Counted from the first letter of the stretch, positions 1 through 8,232 are shown. The stretch: DNA of 22,176 nucleotides from SNAP01 sp049671745 (GCA_049671745.1 JBATVL010000043.1:1-22176); one strand, 5' to 3'. Program-made: numbers and translations. Notes: generated by a model from the sequence alone, not told the origin.

Positions 1-1
1 A

Positions 2-982
2 TATAGTATAGCAGAGAGGTTTATTCCCAAAACGACTCCTAAGTTTGTAGAGAAGAGTACAGTGGAGTATCTTTATTATATGAAATTTATTCTTGCTCTT
101 GCAGGACAAAAAAATGTTAAAACAGTATCTGTAAAGTTTACTGATGGTAATAAAGATAAAATAGAGAAGATTGATTTAGGAAAGCATAAGTATTATCCTT
201 TATTAAAAAGATATGATTTTAAGCAAAAGATTCTTAAGGATAATATTGGCTATATTGCTTTTAATAGACATATGGGTAATTCTAAAAAGTTTATTTCAAC
301 TCTTCATAAAGCAATGCAAAAGGTAAGAAAAACAAAATCTCTTATTATTGATATCCGTGGAAATGGAGGTGGGTCACGAGAACCATTATTGGCTCTATTA
401 CCATATTTTATTAAGAAACCTGTTGTTGCTAATGTTGCTCGTTATAGAGTAGATGATGTTACGGATATACACCCTAAAAATGGATATCTAGCTCATAGAT
501 TTTCATATCCTGAAACTTACACTGGTTTTTCTAATAAAGAGAGAGATGCCATTAAGGAGTTTAAAACTTTCTTTAATCCAATAAGAATTTTGTCAATTAA
601 GAAGTACACTGATTATCATTACATGCTTGTTAGTCCAACTCCTGATAATGGTACTTATTATTACGATAAAGAAGTTTTAGTATTAGTTGACCAGGGATGT
701 TTTTCTGCCTCTGACATATTTGCTGCTGGGATTAGATTAGGTGATAAAGTGAGATTATTGGGTAATAGAACTGGTGGTGGAAGTGGTGCTTCTGAGAAGA
801 AATATCTACCAAATTCTAATATAAAGGTAAAACTGTCAAGCATGTTTTCTTATCAACCTAACGGGCTTACCTATGATTCTAATGGTGTTATGCCCGATTA
901 TAATGTAGATTATACATTAGATGATAGTATGGGTAAAACAGATACACAATTAGATAAAGCTAAAGCAATTTTTAAAAAGTAA
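2..982 (+). CDS. S41-family (C-terminal processing / tricorn-like) peptidase, 5' end outside window
   Basis: The reading frame is open to the left edge of the window, so this is the C-terminal 326 residues of a longer protein; the GTG at 62 is internal and not a convincing start. Three landmarks of the S41 serine peptidase fold are visible. The strand GYIAFNRHMG is followed by SLIIDIRGNGGG, the usual (I/L)DLRxNxGG stretch before the active site. CFSASD at bases 698-715 matches the nucleophile motif, with the serine codon at 704-706. GNRTGGG follows downstream. The Lys of bacterial CtpA enzymes is not evident near GNRTGG, so a tricorn-like (S41B) catalytic arrangement is more likely. Members are usually exported peptidases in Bacteroidetes, but the signal peptide and any PDZ domain would lie outside the window. 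The family call is firm; the substrate is unknown. Confidence 0.85.
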   Translation, partial: YSIAERFIPKTTPKFVEKSTVEYLYYMKFILALAGQKNVKTVSVKFTDGNKDKIEKIDLGKHKYYPLLKRYDFKQKILKDNIGYIAFNRHMGNSKKFISTLHKAMQKVRKTKSLIIDIRGNGGGSREPLLALLPYFIKKPVVANVARYRVDDVTDIHPKNGYLAHRFSYPETYTGFSNKERDAIKEFKTFFNPIRILSIKKYTDYHYMLVSPTPDNGTYYYDKEVLVLVDQGCFSASDIFAAGIRLGDKVRLLGNRTGGGSGASEKKYLPNSNIKVKLSSMFSYQPNGLTYDSNGVMPDYNVDYTLDDSMGKTDTQLDKAKAIFKK

Positions 983-1034
983 TTATGATATTTATGTTGT
1001 AAATTCATCTTATAATATTAGTTTGTTTTATAAA

Positions 1035-1063
1035 AGTCATTCTCTTTAGAGGATGGCTTTCTT
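1035..1063 (+). terminator. Rho-independent terminator after the S41 peptidase gene
   Basis: AGTCATTCTC (1035-1044) pairs with GAGGATGGCT (1049-1058) across a TTTA loop, giving ten pairs of which two are G-T wobbles. A short T-rich tail (TTCTT) follows. It lies 53 bp after the stop codon. Confidence 0.75.
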
Positions 1064-1107
1064 ATTTTGAGAAACTTTCTTAAATTTAAAAAAAAACCAA
1101 TATAAAT

Positions 1108-2652
1108 ATGAAAAAAATATTTAAGAATCTTTTATCTCTTTTTTTGTTGCTTTTTATAATTAATTTAAGCGTAGAGGCACAGAAAATCTCCTCAAGACAA
1201 ATAGATAAAATAGTAGAAAAAACTCTCAAAAACTTTAATGTGCCTGGTATGGCTGTGGCTGTTATTAAAGATGGTAAGTTAATTCATGCAAAAGGTTATG
1301 GAATCACTTCTATAGATACTAAGCAAAAAGTAGATAAGAATACTTTATTTGCAATCGCTTCTAACTCTAAGGCTTTTACTACAGCTTCTATAGCTATTCT
1401 TGTTGAGCAAAAAAAACTTGTTTGGGACGATAAGGTAATTAAGTATATTCCGGAGTTTAGAATGTATAATTCATTTGTAACAGAAGAATTTACTATTCGT
1501 GATTTATTATCTCATAGAAGTGGGCTTGGATTAGGTGCAGGTGATTTAATGATTTTTCCATCTGTAAATAATTTCACAGTAGCAGATATTATTCACAATC
1601 TTAGGTATTTAAAACCAGTTTCTAGTTTCCGTACTAAGTACGATTACGATAATTTACTTTATATAGTGGCTGGTGAGATTATTGAAAGACTATCTGGTGA
1701 ATCATGGGTGACTTTTGTTAAGAAAAATATTATGCAACCTCTTGATATGAATGCTAGTGCTGGTAATTTCTTAAGTATTAAAGACACAAGTAATATTGCT
1801 TCTCCGCATATTCCTGTAGATGGAAAACTTAAAATTACTTCTAGATGTTATTCTACTCCATTAAATGCTGCTGGTGGTATTTATGCTAGTGTTTCAGATA
1901 TGAGTAAGTGGGTTTCTGCTCAATTAAATAGAGGAGAATATAATGGAAAGAAAGTCTTTTCAAAAAGATCATCTTTTGAGATGTGGAAACCTAATACTCT
2001 TAAAGATGCATGGGGTATGCCACATTATAAAACTAATTTTAAAGCATATGCTTTGGGATGGGAAGTGGAGGATCTAAATGGACATAAACAAGTTTCTCAT
2101 ACTGGTGGACTTCCTGGTATGGTAACTCAAGTAACCATGATTCCTGATATGGGACTTGGTATTATTGTTTTAACCAATCAACAGTCTGGACTTGCTTTTA
2201 TGGCAGTAACAGATGCTATAAAAGATAAATATTTAGGCATAAAAAAGGTTGATAGAAATAAGCTTTATAAATCGTTTGAGGATAGAACTAAAGCTAGAAA
2301 TAGCTCTGTAGCAGCTAAGGTTTGGAAAGAAATAAATGATAATAATTCTATTTCTGATACTAAAACCTTTGAAGGCAAGTTTACTGATAAATGGTGGGGT
2401 GATGTTCAAATTACTAATGAAGATGGTAAGTTATTTTTTAGTTCTATTAAATCTCCTTCTATGCATGGTGAGATGTTCTTTTACAAGGCAAATACTTTTG
2501 TAGTAAAATGGCATGACAGAAGTATGAAAGCTGATGCTTATGTGATGTTTAATCTTGATGAGAATGCTAAAGCTATCGGCTTTAAGATGAAGGCTATTTC
2601 TCCTGAAACAGATTTTAGTTTCGACTTCCAAGATTTAGATTTCTCTAGATAA
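1108..2652 (+). CDS. Secreted serine hydrolase, class C beta-lactamase / penicillin-binding-protein fold, with C-terminal DUF3471-like domain
   Basis: This is a 514-residue protein with a signal peptide (lysines, a hydrophobic run at about 9-20, cleavage probably after VEA at 24), so it is exported. The beta-lactamase-fold triad is present: S85-N-S-K88 (SxxK), Y180-D-N182 (YxN) and H331-T-G333 in the KTG position. The supporting strand GMAVAVIKDGKLIHAKGYG is typical of the family. After about residue 380 comes a beta-rich tail (FEGKFTD... to ...FDFQDLDF) like the DUF3471 domains often attached to these enzymes. In Bacteroidetes such proteins are usually esterases, peptidases or D-aminopeptidase-like enzymes rather than resistance enzymes. 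The substrate cannot be read from the sequence. It is a single-gene unit flanked by terminators on both sides. The ATG follows an A-rich leader without a Shine-Dalgarno sequence. Confidence 0.9.
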   Translation: MKKIFKNLLSLFLLLFIINLSVEAQKISSRQIDKIVEKTLKNFNVPGMAVAVIKDGKLIHAKGYGITSIDTKQKVDKNTLFAIASNSKAFTTASIAILVEQKKLVWDDKVIKYIPEFRMYNSFVTEEFTIRDLLSHRSGLGLGAGDLMIFPSVNNFTVADIIHNLRYLKPVSSFRTKYDYDNLLYIVAGEIIERLSGESWVTFVKKNIMQPLDMNASAGNFLSIKDTSNIASPHIPVDGKLKITSRCYSTPLNAAGGIYASVSDMSKWVSAQLNRGEYNGKKVFSKRSSFEMWKPNTLKDAWGMPHYKTNFKAYALGWEVEDLNGHKQVSHTGGLPGMVTQVTMIPDMGLGIIVLTNQQSGLAFMAVTDAIKDKYLGIKKVDRNKLYKSFEDRTKARNSSVAAKVWKEINDNNSISDTKTFEGKFTDKWWGDVQITNEDGKLFFSSIKSPSMHGEMFFYKANTFVVKWHDRSMKADAYVMFNLDENAKAIGFKMKAISPETDFSFDFQDLDFSR

Positions 2653-2671
2653 AAAATATACTCATATTAAG

Positions 2672-2701
2672 AGCCATTCTCATCTGAGGATGGCTTTTTT
2701 T
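2672..2701 (+). terminator. Rho-independent terminator after the serine hydrolase gene
   Basis: AGCCATTCTC (2672-2681) pairs with GAGGATGGCT (2686-2695) across the loop ATCT, with one G-T wobble, and is followed by seven T residues. The right arm is identical to that of the terminator at 1035. Confidence 0.9.
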
Positions 2702-2789
2702 GTGAATTATTTTAAGATAGTTTCTGTTAATAGTAAATCTAACTTTCTAATAAAACAAGAAAAAGGATAACGTAATTCGAAGGTAAAAG

Positions 2790-2824
2790 CCAAGTACTAG
2801 CCAATAAACACCCAAGTAATAGCC
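2790..2824. repeat. 13-bp imperfect direct repeat
   Basis: CCAAGTACTAGCC (2790-2802) recurs as CCAAGTAATAGCC (2812-2824) with one difference and a start-to-start spacing of 22 bp, about two helical turns. Its role is unknown; it could be a protein-binding site. Confidence 0.5.
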
Positions 2825-2836
2825 TTGAACTCTATT

Positions 2837-2869
2837 CTTCCTGTAATCTTGCTGTAATCTTCCTGTATT
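2837..2869 (+). promoter_or_regulatory. Three 11-bp tandem repeats resembling an OmpR/PhoB-type direct-repeat site
   Basis: CTTCCTGTAAT, CTTGCTGTAAT and CTTCCTGTATT follow each other without a gap. The core CTGTAAT is spaced at 11 bp, the half-site spacing recognised by winged-helix response regulators such as PhoB. The match to the enterobacterial Pho box (CTGTMAY halves) is visible, but the regulator in this organism is unknown. The site lies about 400 bp upstream of the mapped promoter boxes, so a link to the array is inference. Confidence 0.4.
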
Positions 2870-3251
2870 TAAATATACAGAACACATAAAAAAATATAAA
2901 GTAAATAACGGAGAATCAGTCTGTTTAATATAGCTTAATTGGATGTTAAAAGAGATATTCTTCCCTTTTTACGACGAATGGATACATTGTTTTAATATAC
3001 TTCATAAGTTGAATGTCCATGTAAAGACTTTTATTTCTCTTTTGTTTTAAATTTTTATTCTCTTTTTTTAATTGATTGAAGAAGTCTCGAAATGAATAAA
3101 GAGTGAATGTGTTGACTCAATATTTGATTTTTTGTTTAACATTTTTTTTAACTTAATGCTTGAAGTTACACCTTTATATTTACTGTCTTTTTTTATTCAT
3201 TAAGGTCTAGACTTTTAGCTTGTATTAAAATATTTAAAGTTCAAACCCCGT

Positions 3252-3280
3252 TTTGTTTCTCATATTATTTGATACTTTTG
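3252..3280 (+). promoter_or_regulatory. Bacteroidetes-type promoter for the paralog array
   Basis: TTTG at 3252-3255 and TACTTTTG at 3273-3280 match the -33 TTTG and -7 TAnnTTTG boxes, with 17 nt between them, within the accepted range for this phylum. Transcription should start around 3285-3290, giving a leader of about 70 nt before the ATG at 3358. No comparable match was found in front of genes B to H, so this may be the main promoter of the array. Confidence 0.7.
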
Positions 3281-3357
3281 TTCCCCCACAGATGTACATG
3301 AGCGTTTAGACGAGCTTTGTTTTGCTGATGATTTGATCATGTAAAAGAATAATATAT

Positions 3358-4452
3358 ATGGAAGATAGAACAGAAGATGATATAATCATTGTTGATTTAA
3401 AATCTAAAGAATCTCTTAAGAATGCTTTGGCTGAATATAAAGAGAAAATCGTTAATGATGATTTAGAATTTGGCTCAGGTGATGAGTATTTTAAATGCTT
3501 TATGAAGTCAGTAGATGGAGAGATTCAAAGAATCGGTATTGATGATATAGAGGATATCGCTTTTGTTGATGAGGTTTTAGAAATTTCTTTTTTTACAAGT
3601 GCTAAAAGTGCTATGAATGAGTGTTATGAGCCTTTTTCTAATGTAGCCGTTTTCGCTGCAGCCTTAGTTTATGAAGATTTATTAGAGGATCTGTTAGCAG
3701 TGGTAAATGAGACTGTTAATCTTGTAAAGGCGCTTAATGATCCTTATGGATTAACGACTGATGAATGTCATGTTTTTGGTGTAGAGGCACTTGTTGCATT
3801 TGCTCTAAAAAACCCTGAATACACTTATCTTATTTCTGAATATATATTATCTGATTGGGACTCTGAGCATGTCGACTATGTTTATAGAACAATGCTTAAG
3901 TTAAAAGAAAAATGGGGTTTTGATAGGAATATTATAAAGGCCATAGCTTATTGTAAAGATGAGGAGTTTTTGAACTTACTAGTTCGCGTGGAGAATTACG
4001 ACTACAATAGTCGAATTTTTTCTTATGAGTATCCTTTACTGAAGCATTTTAGAGAAAATCCTGATGACTATAATTATTTTAAGGCTCATTATATAGCATC
4101 TGTTAAAAAGAACCAATTAGAACCTAGAAATGAGACCTGTTTTTCTACTGTTGAAGTTTTATTTGCATATATAGCTTCAGAATTAAAAGAGCAGGAGATG
4201 AGAACAGAAATTCTTGTAGAAGATACTTATGAGAATGAGCTTGCAGAATTAACTCAAGCCTTCGATGCTGTTATAGATAAGGATTTCAGAAAGCCTGTTT
4301 ATAATACCAATAAAGTAGATTTAGATAAGATTAGGCATAAATATGTTCCTTCTAGAAGAGAATTACCAAGTAAGAAACCTTATAAAGTTCTAAAAAAGGA
4401 ATATGATGAATATTTAGTCAAATTCTGTCGTGAATCTATTTTTATATCCTAA
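3358..4452 (+). CDS. Array paralog A: N-terminal domain with remnant of the long C-terminal part
   Basis: A 364-residue cytosolic-type protein of unknown function. Residues 1-323 are the shared array domain: IIIVDLKSKESL (9-20), CFMKSVDG (47-54), H138 in DECHVFG and H171 in WDSEHV. Unlike B, C and E it then continues. Residues around 345-361 (YKVLKKEYDEYLVKFC) match the region ending near residue 877 of long paralog F, so about 500 residues are missing between. Soon after LVKFC the frame ends at TAA 4450-4452, while the homologous C-terminus resumes in the +1 frame (4430-4624). A therefore looks like a long copy shortened by at least two deletions. The N-domain itself is intact and may still fold and work. 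It is the first gene after the promoter at 3252-3280. Confidence 0.8.
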   Translation: MEDRTEDDIIIVDLKSKESLKNALAEYKEKIVNDDLEFGSGDEYFKCFMKSVDGEIQRIGIDDIEDIAFVDEVLEISFFTSAKSAMNECYEPFSNVAVFAAALVYEDLLEDLLAVVNETVNLVKALNDPYGLTTDECHVFGVEALVAFALKNPEYTYLISEYILSDWDSEHVDYVYRTMLKLKEKWGFDRNIIKAIAYCKDEEFLNLLVRVENYDYNSRIFSYEYPLLKHFRENPDDYNYFKAHYIASVKKNQLEPRNETCFSTVEVLFAYIASELKEQEMRTEILVEDTYENELAELTQAFDAVIDKDFRKPVYNTNKVDLDKIRHKYVPSRRELPSKKPYKVLKKEYDEYLVKFCRESIFIS

Positions 4453-4624
4453 ATACGATTTGTATGAAGAAATAAAAACACTTCCAGCTAATTTAATCGT
4501 TTTTGCTTTAGAGCAAGCTGTAGTGGACGAAACTTTTCGTCCTCAATTAGAGAAGTTCGCTAACCATATAAATAGGAGAGTACGCACAGAGGCTTCTATT
4601 TTACTAGAGAAATATAATTCATAA
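4430..4624 (+). pseudogene. Out-of-frame C-terminal remnant of paralog A
   Basis: From about base 4445 the +1 frame encodes YPKYDLYEEIK, then LPANLIVFALEQ and a tail ending VRTEASILLEKYNS. This matches the last 65 residues of F, G and H (for example KYPEYDLYEEIK and NLIVFALQQLS in G). The match runs to the stop, 20 bp before gene B. The frame's GTG at 4430 is not a plausible independent start, because homology begins after it. Joining to the LVKFC end of A puts the deletion junction at roughly 4425-4445. This is best read as decay of one gene rather than a separate 64-aa gene. Confidence 0.8.
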
Positions 4625-4643
4625 TTATAAAAAAGATATAACC

Positions 4644-5552
4644 ATGGAAAATTTTGAAGAAGAGAATATAATAATTGTTGATTTAGAAAGTAAAGAATCT
4701 CTTAAAGAAGCTTTGGAGCAATTTAAGGTAAAAATAGTAGAGAATGATTTAGACCTATGCTCTGGTGATGATTATCTTAAGTGTTTTGTAAAGTCAGTTG
4801 ATGGAGAGCCTGCTTTGTTTGAAGAGGATGATATAGAAGATGTGGATTTTGTGAATACTGTTTTAAGAATGACAGAGAATGAGGAGCTTGATGATTTTGA
4901 TGATGATTGTTATGCTTCTTTATCTAATATTATTGTTTTTACTGCTGCATTAAAGCATGACGACTTAAAACCTCTTGTTATAGATGTTTGTAGAGAGGCT
5001 ATTTCTCTTGTAAATAAAGTAGGAGATGTATATGATTTATGGACTGATGAGTGTCATGTTTTCGGAATAGACCTTTTAGTGACTCTTGTTCTTAAGTATC
5101 CTGAATACTCTTATTTTATAACAGAATATGTATTTGAAGATTGGGATTCTGAACATGCTTCTTATGTGTATGAGTCTTTAGGTATGATTAGAGATTTAAC
5201 AGGATTCAACAAACATCTTATAAAGGCTGCAGCTTGTTGTAAGAATTTAGAATTACTTAAAGAACTAGCTACTAAAGAGATTTATGGTGATTTTGATCAC
5301 TATTGTGAATATCTTCTATTGAATCATTTTAGAGAAAACCCTGCTGATTATCAGTTTTTTAAAGCTGAGTATATAAGTTATGTTAAGACAAATCAGATAA
5401 AGAAATCAGATTCATCTATAGAAGATATTATTAGATGTATGACTGATGAAGAAATTTCAACAGAAGAATGGAAGACAAAGATTTTTATAGAGGATACTTT
5501 TGAGAATGAGGTATTGAATTTTGCTGCTTCTGTTGATGAGGCTATTATATAA
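4644..5552 (+). CDS. Array paralog B: stand-alone N-terminal domain
   Basis: A 302-residue acidic protein of unknown function, without signal peptide or membrane segment. It consists of the shared domain only: IIIVDLESKESL (9-20), CFVKSVDG (47-54), EDDIEDVDFVNTVL, H138 in DECHVFG, KYPEYSYF, H171 in WDSEHA, and a closing EWKTKIFIEDTFENEV. It stops at VDEAII, just before the position where the long paralogs enter their acidic linker. The match to C is close throughout, including the bases after the stop, so the two are a recent duplication. It starts 19 bp after the remnant of A, probably in the same transcript. Confidence 0.8.
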   Translation: MENFEEENIIIVDLESKESLKEALEQFKVKIVENDLDLCSGDDYLKCFVKSVDGEPALFEEDDIEDVDFVNTVLRMTENEELDDFDDDCYASLSNIIVFTAALKHDDLKPLVIDVCREAISLVNKVGDVYDLWTDECHVFGIDLLVTLVLKYPEYSYFITEYVFEDWDSEHASYVYESLGMIRDLTGFNKHLIKAAACCKNLELLKELATKEIYGDFDHYCEYLLLNHFRENPADYQFFKAEYISYVKTNQIKKSDSSIEDIIRCMTDEEISTEEWKTKIFIEDTFENEVLNFAASVDEAII

Positions 5553-5605
5553 TAATAAGGTCTAAATATAAAGTCATAACTAATGATTTCTAAAAAGATA
5601 TATCT

Positions 5606-6538
5606 ATGGAAGATTTTGAAGAAAAAGATATAATAATAGTTGATTTAGAAAGCAAAGAATCTCTTAAAGAAGCTTTGGAGCAATTCAAGGTAAAAATAAT
5701 AGATAATGATTTAGACCTATACTCTAGTGACGATTATCTTAAGTGTTTCGTAAAGTCGGTTGATGGAGAGCCTGTTTTATTTGAAGAGAACGATATAGAG
5801 GATGTAGATTTTGTAAATACTGTCTTAAGAATAACATATAATCAGGAACTTGATAATTTTGATGATGACTGTTATGCTTCTTTATCGAATATCATTGTTT
5901 TGGCTGCTGCATTAAAGTATGACGACTTAAAACCTATTGTTGTAGATGTTTGTAAAGAGACTATTACTCTTGTAAATAAAGTAGGAGATAATGTATGGAC
6001 TGATGCGTATCATGTTTTTGGAATAGAACTTTTAGTTACTCTTATTCTTAAATGCCCTGAATACTCTTATTTTATATCAGAGTATGTATATAAAGGTTGG
6101 GATTCGGAGCATGCTCCTTATGTGTACGAGTGTTTAGGTATGATTAGAGATATCACAGGATTCAACAAGCATCTTATTAAGGCTGCGGCCTTTTGCAAGA
6201 ATGTCGGAGTATTTAGATCTCTAGCTATTAAAGTGATTTCTGGAGCCTCTGGTATAGATCCTTATTGTTGTGAATATGTTTTGTTAAATCATTTCAGAGA
6301 GAATGCTGATGATTATCAACTTTTTAAAGCTGAATATATAAACTATATAAAGACAAGTCAGATAAATCAAAAGAAATCAGATTCTTCTTCTTTTTCTCGT
6401 GTAAAAGATATTATTATACATATGACTCCTGAAATGTCAGAAGAGGAATGGAAGACAAATATCTTTATTAAAGATACTATTGAGAATGAGGTAGTGAATT
6501 TTGTTGCCGCTGTTGATGAGGCTATTATCTTATTATAA
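5606..6538 (+). CDS. Array paralog C: stand-alone N-terminal domain, twin of B
   Basis: A 310-residue acidic protein of unknown function and the closest relative of B. The same motifs are kept: IIIVDLESKESL, CFVKSVDG, AYHVFG with the first signature histidine (H136 here because of a small deletion) and WDSEHA (H169). Differences cluster in the loop after the second motif (a GASGIDPYCCEY stretch) and in a KKSDSSSFSRVKD insertion before the last helix. It ends at VDEAIILL, again just before the linker point. It lies 53 bp after B and 38 bp before D. Confidence 0.8.
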   Translation: MEDFEEKDIIIVDLESKESLKEALEQFKVKIIDNDLDLYSSDDYLKCFVKSVDGEPVLFEENDIEDVDFVNTVLRITYNQELDNFDDDCYASLSNIIVLAAALKYDDLKPIVVDVCKETITLVNKVGDNVWTDAYHVFGIELLVTLILKCPEYSYFISEYVYKGWDSEHAPYVYECLGMIRDITGFNKHLIKAAAFCKNVGVFRSLAIKVISGASGIDPYCCEYVLLNHFRENADDYQLFKAEYINYIKTSQINQKKSDSSSFSRVKDIIIHMTPEMSEEEWKTNIFIKDTIENEVVNFVAAVDEAIILL

Positions 6539-6576
6539 GCTCTAAATATAAAGTCATAATTTTAGTAGATATACAG

Positions 6577-7131
6577 ATGGAAGATAGAACAAAAGAAAAT
6601 ACAATAATAGTTGATTTAGAAAGTAAAGAGTCTCTTCGTGAGGCTCTTAAATCTTATCAGGATAAGATAGAAAATGATGCTACATTGATTGATAGTGATG
6701 AATATTATTTAATGTGTTTTGCAAAATTGGTAGATGGAGATATCGAAGAACTTGATAGTTCTGATATAGAAGATGTAGAATCACTAGAGCTTGTTCTAAA
6801 GGCAAGTGATTCTGGAAAGCTTGCTTTTGTTGAAGCTCGAAATGAAGAGATGATTTCCAATGTGATAGTTTTTATTGCAGCTCTAGAGTATGATGATTTA
6901 GGGGATGAGTTCTTTACACTTGCTAAACAAGTTCTTAGATATATTAAAGAGGAAGAGTATTTAGAAGTCTTATGGTTGGACGGCTGGTATGTATTTGTAA
7001 TGGATGTTCTTGTTTGTCTTGTTTTGAAACACCCAGAATATGAATTTTTTATCTCTGAGTATATTAAAAAAAATTGGGACTCTGAGCATGCTGCTTTTAT
7101 ATTTGACTCTTTTTCTGCTATAAGAGATTAA
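6577..7131 (+). CDS. Array paralog D: truncated N-terminal domain, probably decaying
   Basis: A 184-residue protein covering only the first 60% of the shared domain. The opening IIVDLESKESL, the CFAKLVDG motif and NWDSEHA are present, but the first signature H-x-F-G has become Y-V-F-V (Y138), a change seen in no other member. The frame ends at ...AIRD. B reads AGAGATTTAA at this point where D reads AGAGATTAA, so a T run shorter by one base creates the stop, and the rest of the domain is absent from the 46 bp before E. It is likely a non-functional or altered remnant, although the frame is open and could still be translated. Confidence 0.65.
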   Translation: MEDRTKENTIIVDLESKESLREALKSYQDKIENDATLIDSDEYYLMCFAKLVDGDIEELDSSDIEDVESLELVLKASDSGKLAFVEARNEEMISNVIVFIAALEYDDLGDEFFTLAKQVLRYIKEEEYLEVLWLDGWYVFVMDVLVCLVLKHPEYEFFISEYIKKNWDSEHAAFIFDSFSAIRD

Positions 7132-7164
7132 GTTTAATAATTAATTGAAATTTATTATTTATAA

Positions 7165-7170
7165 AGAGGA
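7165..7170 (+). promoter_or_regulatory. Shine-Dalgarno-like site fixing the start of paralog E
   Basis: AGAGGA ends 7 nt before the ATG at 7178. It supports that start over a TTG at 7145, which would add 11 residues without counterpart in the other paralogs. Confidence 0.6.
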
Positions 7171-7177
7171 ATTAAGT

Positions 7178-8191
7178 ATGGATAATAGAACAAAAGAAGA
7201 TATAATAATAGTTGATCTAGAAAGTAAAGAATCCCTTTGTGAGGCTCTTAAGCTTTTTAAAGATAAACTTGTAAATGATAAGCTTGTTCTTGGGGGAGAT
7301 GATGAGTATCTGACATGTTTCGCAAAATCGACTGATGGTAAAGCAGAGGCATTTACTAAGGCAGATATAACAGACGAGATTTTTGCCACAAATGTTTTAG
7401 CAATATCAGGATGTGATGATACAGATAGCGCTAGTGAATATTACGTAGAGTCGTTTTCTAATACAGTATTTTTAACGGCTGCCCTGCAACATGAAGACTT
7501 AAAACACGACTTGCTTGCTCTTATTAAGGCTATAGTGGTGTTGGTAAACAAGAAAGAAAAGACTTATAATTTATGGGTAGATGAAGAGCATACTTTTGGA
7601 GTAGAATTTATTGTTGCTTTCGTTTTGAAATATCCAGATTATACATATTTAATTTCTGATTTTGTATTAGCAAATTGGGATGATGAACATGCTGGATATG
7701 TTCTTAATATACTCTATGATTTGAAGTGTAGAAGAGGATATGACAGACATCTTATTAAGGCTATTGCTTACGCTAAGTGTCAAGAGCTTTTCTTGACTGC
7801 TCTTGGGATAAATTATTACGATGGTGATGATTATTCTGAGGATGCAGAGTTATTTCATCATTTCAAGAAAACTCCTCAGGACTATATTTACTTTAAAGAT
7901 CAATATATAGAGTTTGCTAAACAGAGTCAGAGAGCTGCAAAATTTGCTAATGGTCTTACTTATGCTGAATATATATTAAGAAGAATAGCACCAGAGCTTA
8001 CTGATGAAGAGTGGGAAACAGAAATCTTTATAGATGATACTTTTAAGAATGAGGCTGCTAAGTTTAGTGCTGAATTAGAAGTGAACTTTAATGAGATTAA
8101 GAAGACAGCAACTTACAAGAATAGAGTAAAGAAGGAGTCATGGAGCATTTATGATGATGAAGAGGATGAGTATTATGAGAACGAAGATTAA
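7178..8191 (+). CDS. Array paralog E: stand-alone N-terminal domain with acidic tail
   Basis: A 337-residue acidic protein of unknown function, started at the ATG that aligns with all paralogs (MDNRTKEDIIIVDLESKESL). H138 (DEEHTFG) and H171 (NWDDEHA) are both present. Its later part (YAEYILRRIAPELTDEEW, EIFIDDTFKNE) is nearer to the long proteins F-H than to B and C. It ends in a run of Asp/Glu (YDDEEDEYYENED), which corresponds to the acidic linker of F and H, so E looks like a long protein stopped inside the linker, or the kind of module from which the long ones were built. It is directly followed by F after 41 bp. Confidence 0.8.
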   Translation: MDNRTKEDIIIVDLESKESLCEALKLFKDKLVNDKLVLGGDDEYLTCFAKSTDGKAEAFTKADITDEIFATNVLAISGCDDTDSASEYYVESFSNTVFLTAALQHEDLKHDLLALIKAIVVLVNKKEKTYNLWVDEEHTFGVEFIVAFVLKYPDYTYLISDFVLANWDDEHAGYVLNILYDLKCRRGYDRHLIKAIAYAKCQELFLTALGINYYDGDDYSEDAELFHHFKKTPQDYIYFKDQYIEFAKQSQRAAKFANGLTYAEYILRRIAPELTDEEWETEIFIDDTFKNEAAKFSAELEVNFNEIKKTATYKNRVKKESWSIYDDEEDEYYENED

Positions 8192-8232
8192 TAAAAAAGA
8201 CTAAGAACACGAAATCATATTATAAAGTACGC

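Larger units (their letters stand above)
2702..3357. other. Long AT-rich intergenic region ahead of the paralog array
   Basis: About 650 bp with no credible ORF on either strand. It contains a 13-bp direct repeat (2790-2824), three 11-bp tandem repeats (2837-2869), the arms CTGTAT/ATACAG (2863-2868 and 2875-2880), long T-rich tracts between about 3030 and 3200, and a promoter at 3252-3280. No RNA gene or mobile-element end was recognised in it. Confidence 0.7.
4644..6559 (+). repeat. Recent tandem duplication covering paralogs B and C
   Basis: Genes B and C share most bases and also the flank after the stop: the 19-mer TCTAAATATAAAGTCATAA is at 5561-5579 and again at 6541-6559, exactly 980 bp apart. 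Upstream of each start a similar AAAAAGATATA leader occurs. The copied unit is therefore about 0.95-0.98 kb, one gene plus its spacer. Confidence 0.85.

Noticed and set aside
62..64. GTG as the start of the first gene
   Set aside because: The same frame is open back to the window edge with sensible sequence (YSIAERFIPKTTPKF), so the gene continues upstream.
1000..1035. Promoter for the serine hydrolase (TTG and TTAGTTTG boxes)
   Set aside because: The -7 box has a mismatch in the essential TA, and the site lies before a terminator hairpin that would stop the transcript.
4430..4452. Programmed +1 frameshift joining paralog A to its C-terminal remnant
   Set aside because: No recognised +1 signal such as a Shine-Dalgarno followed by a CTT-TGA-type site is present, and large deletions beside the junction favour simple decay.
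3358..8191. PoNi/DUF1911-type immunity proteins
   Set aside because: The helical, acidic, tandem nature is suggestive, but I could not line up the characteristic motifs of that family, so no assignment is made.
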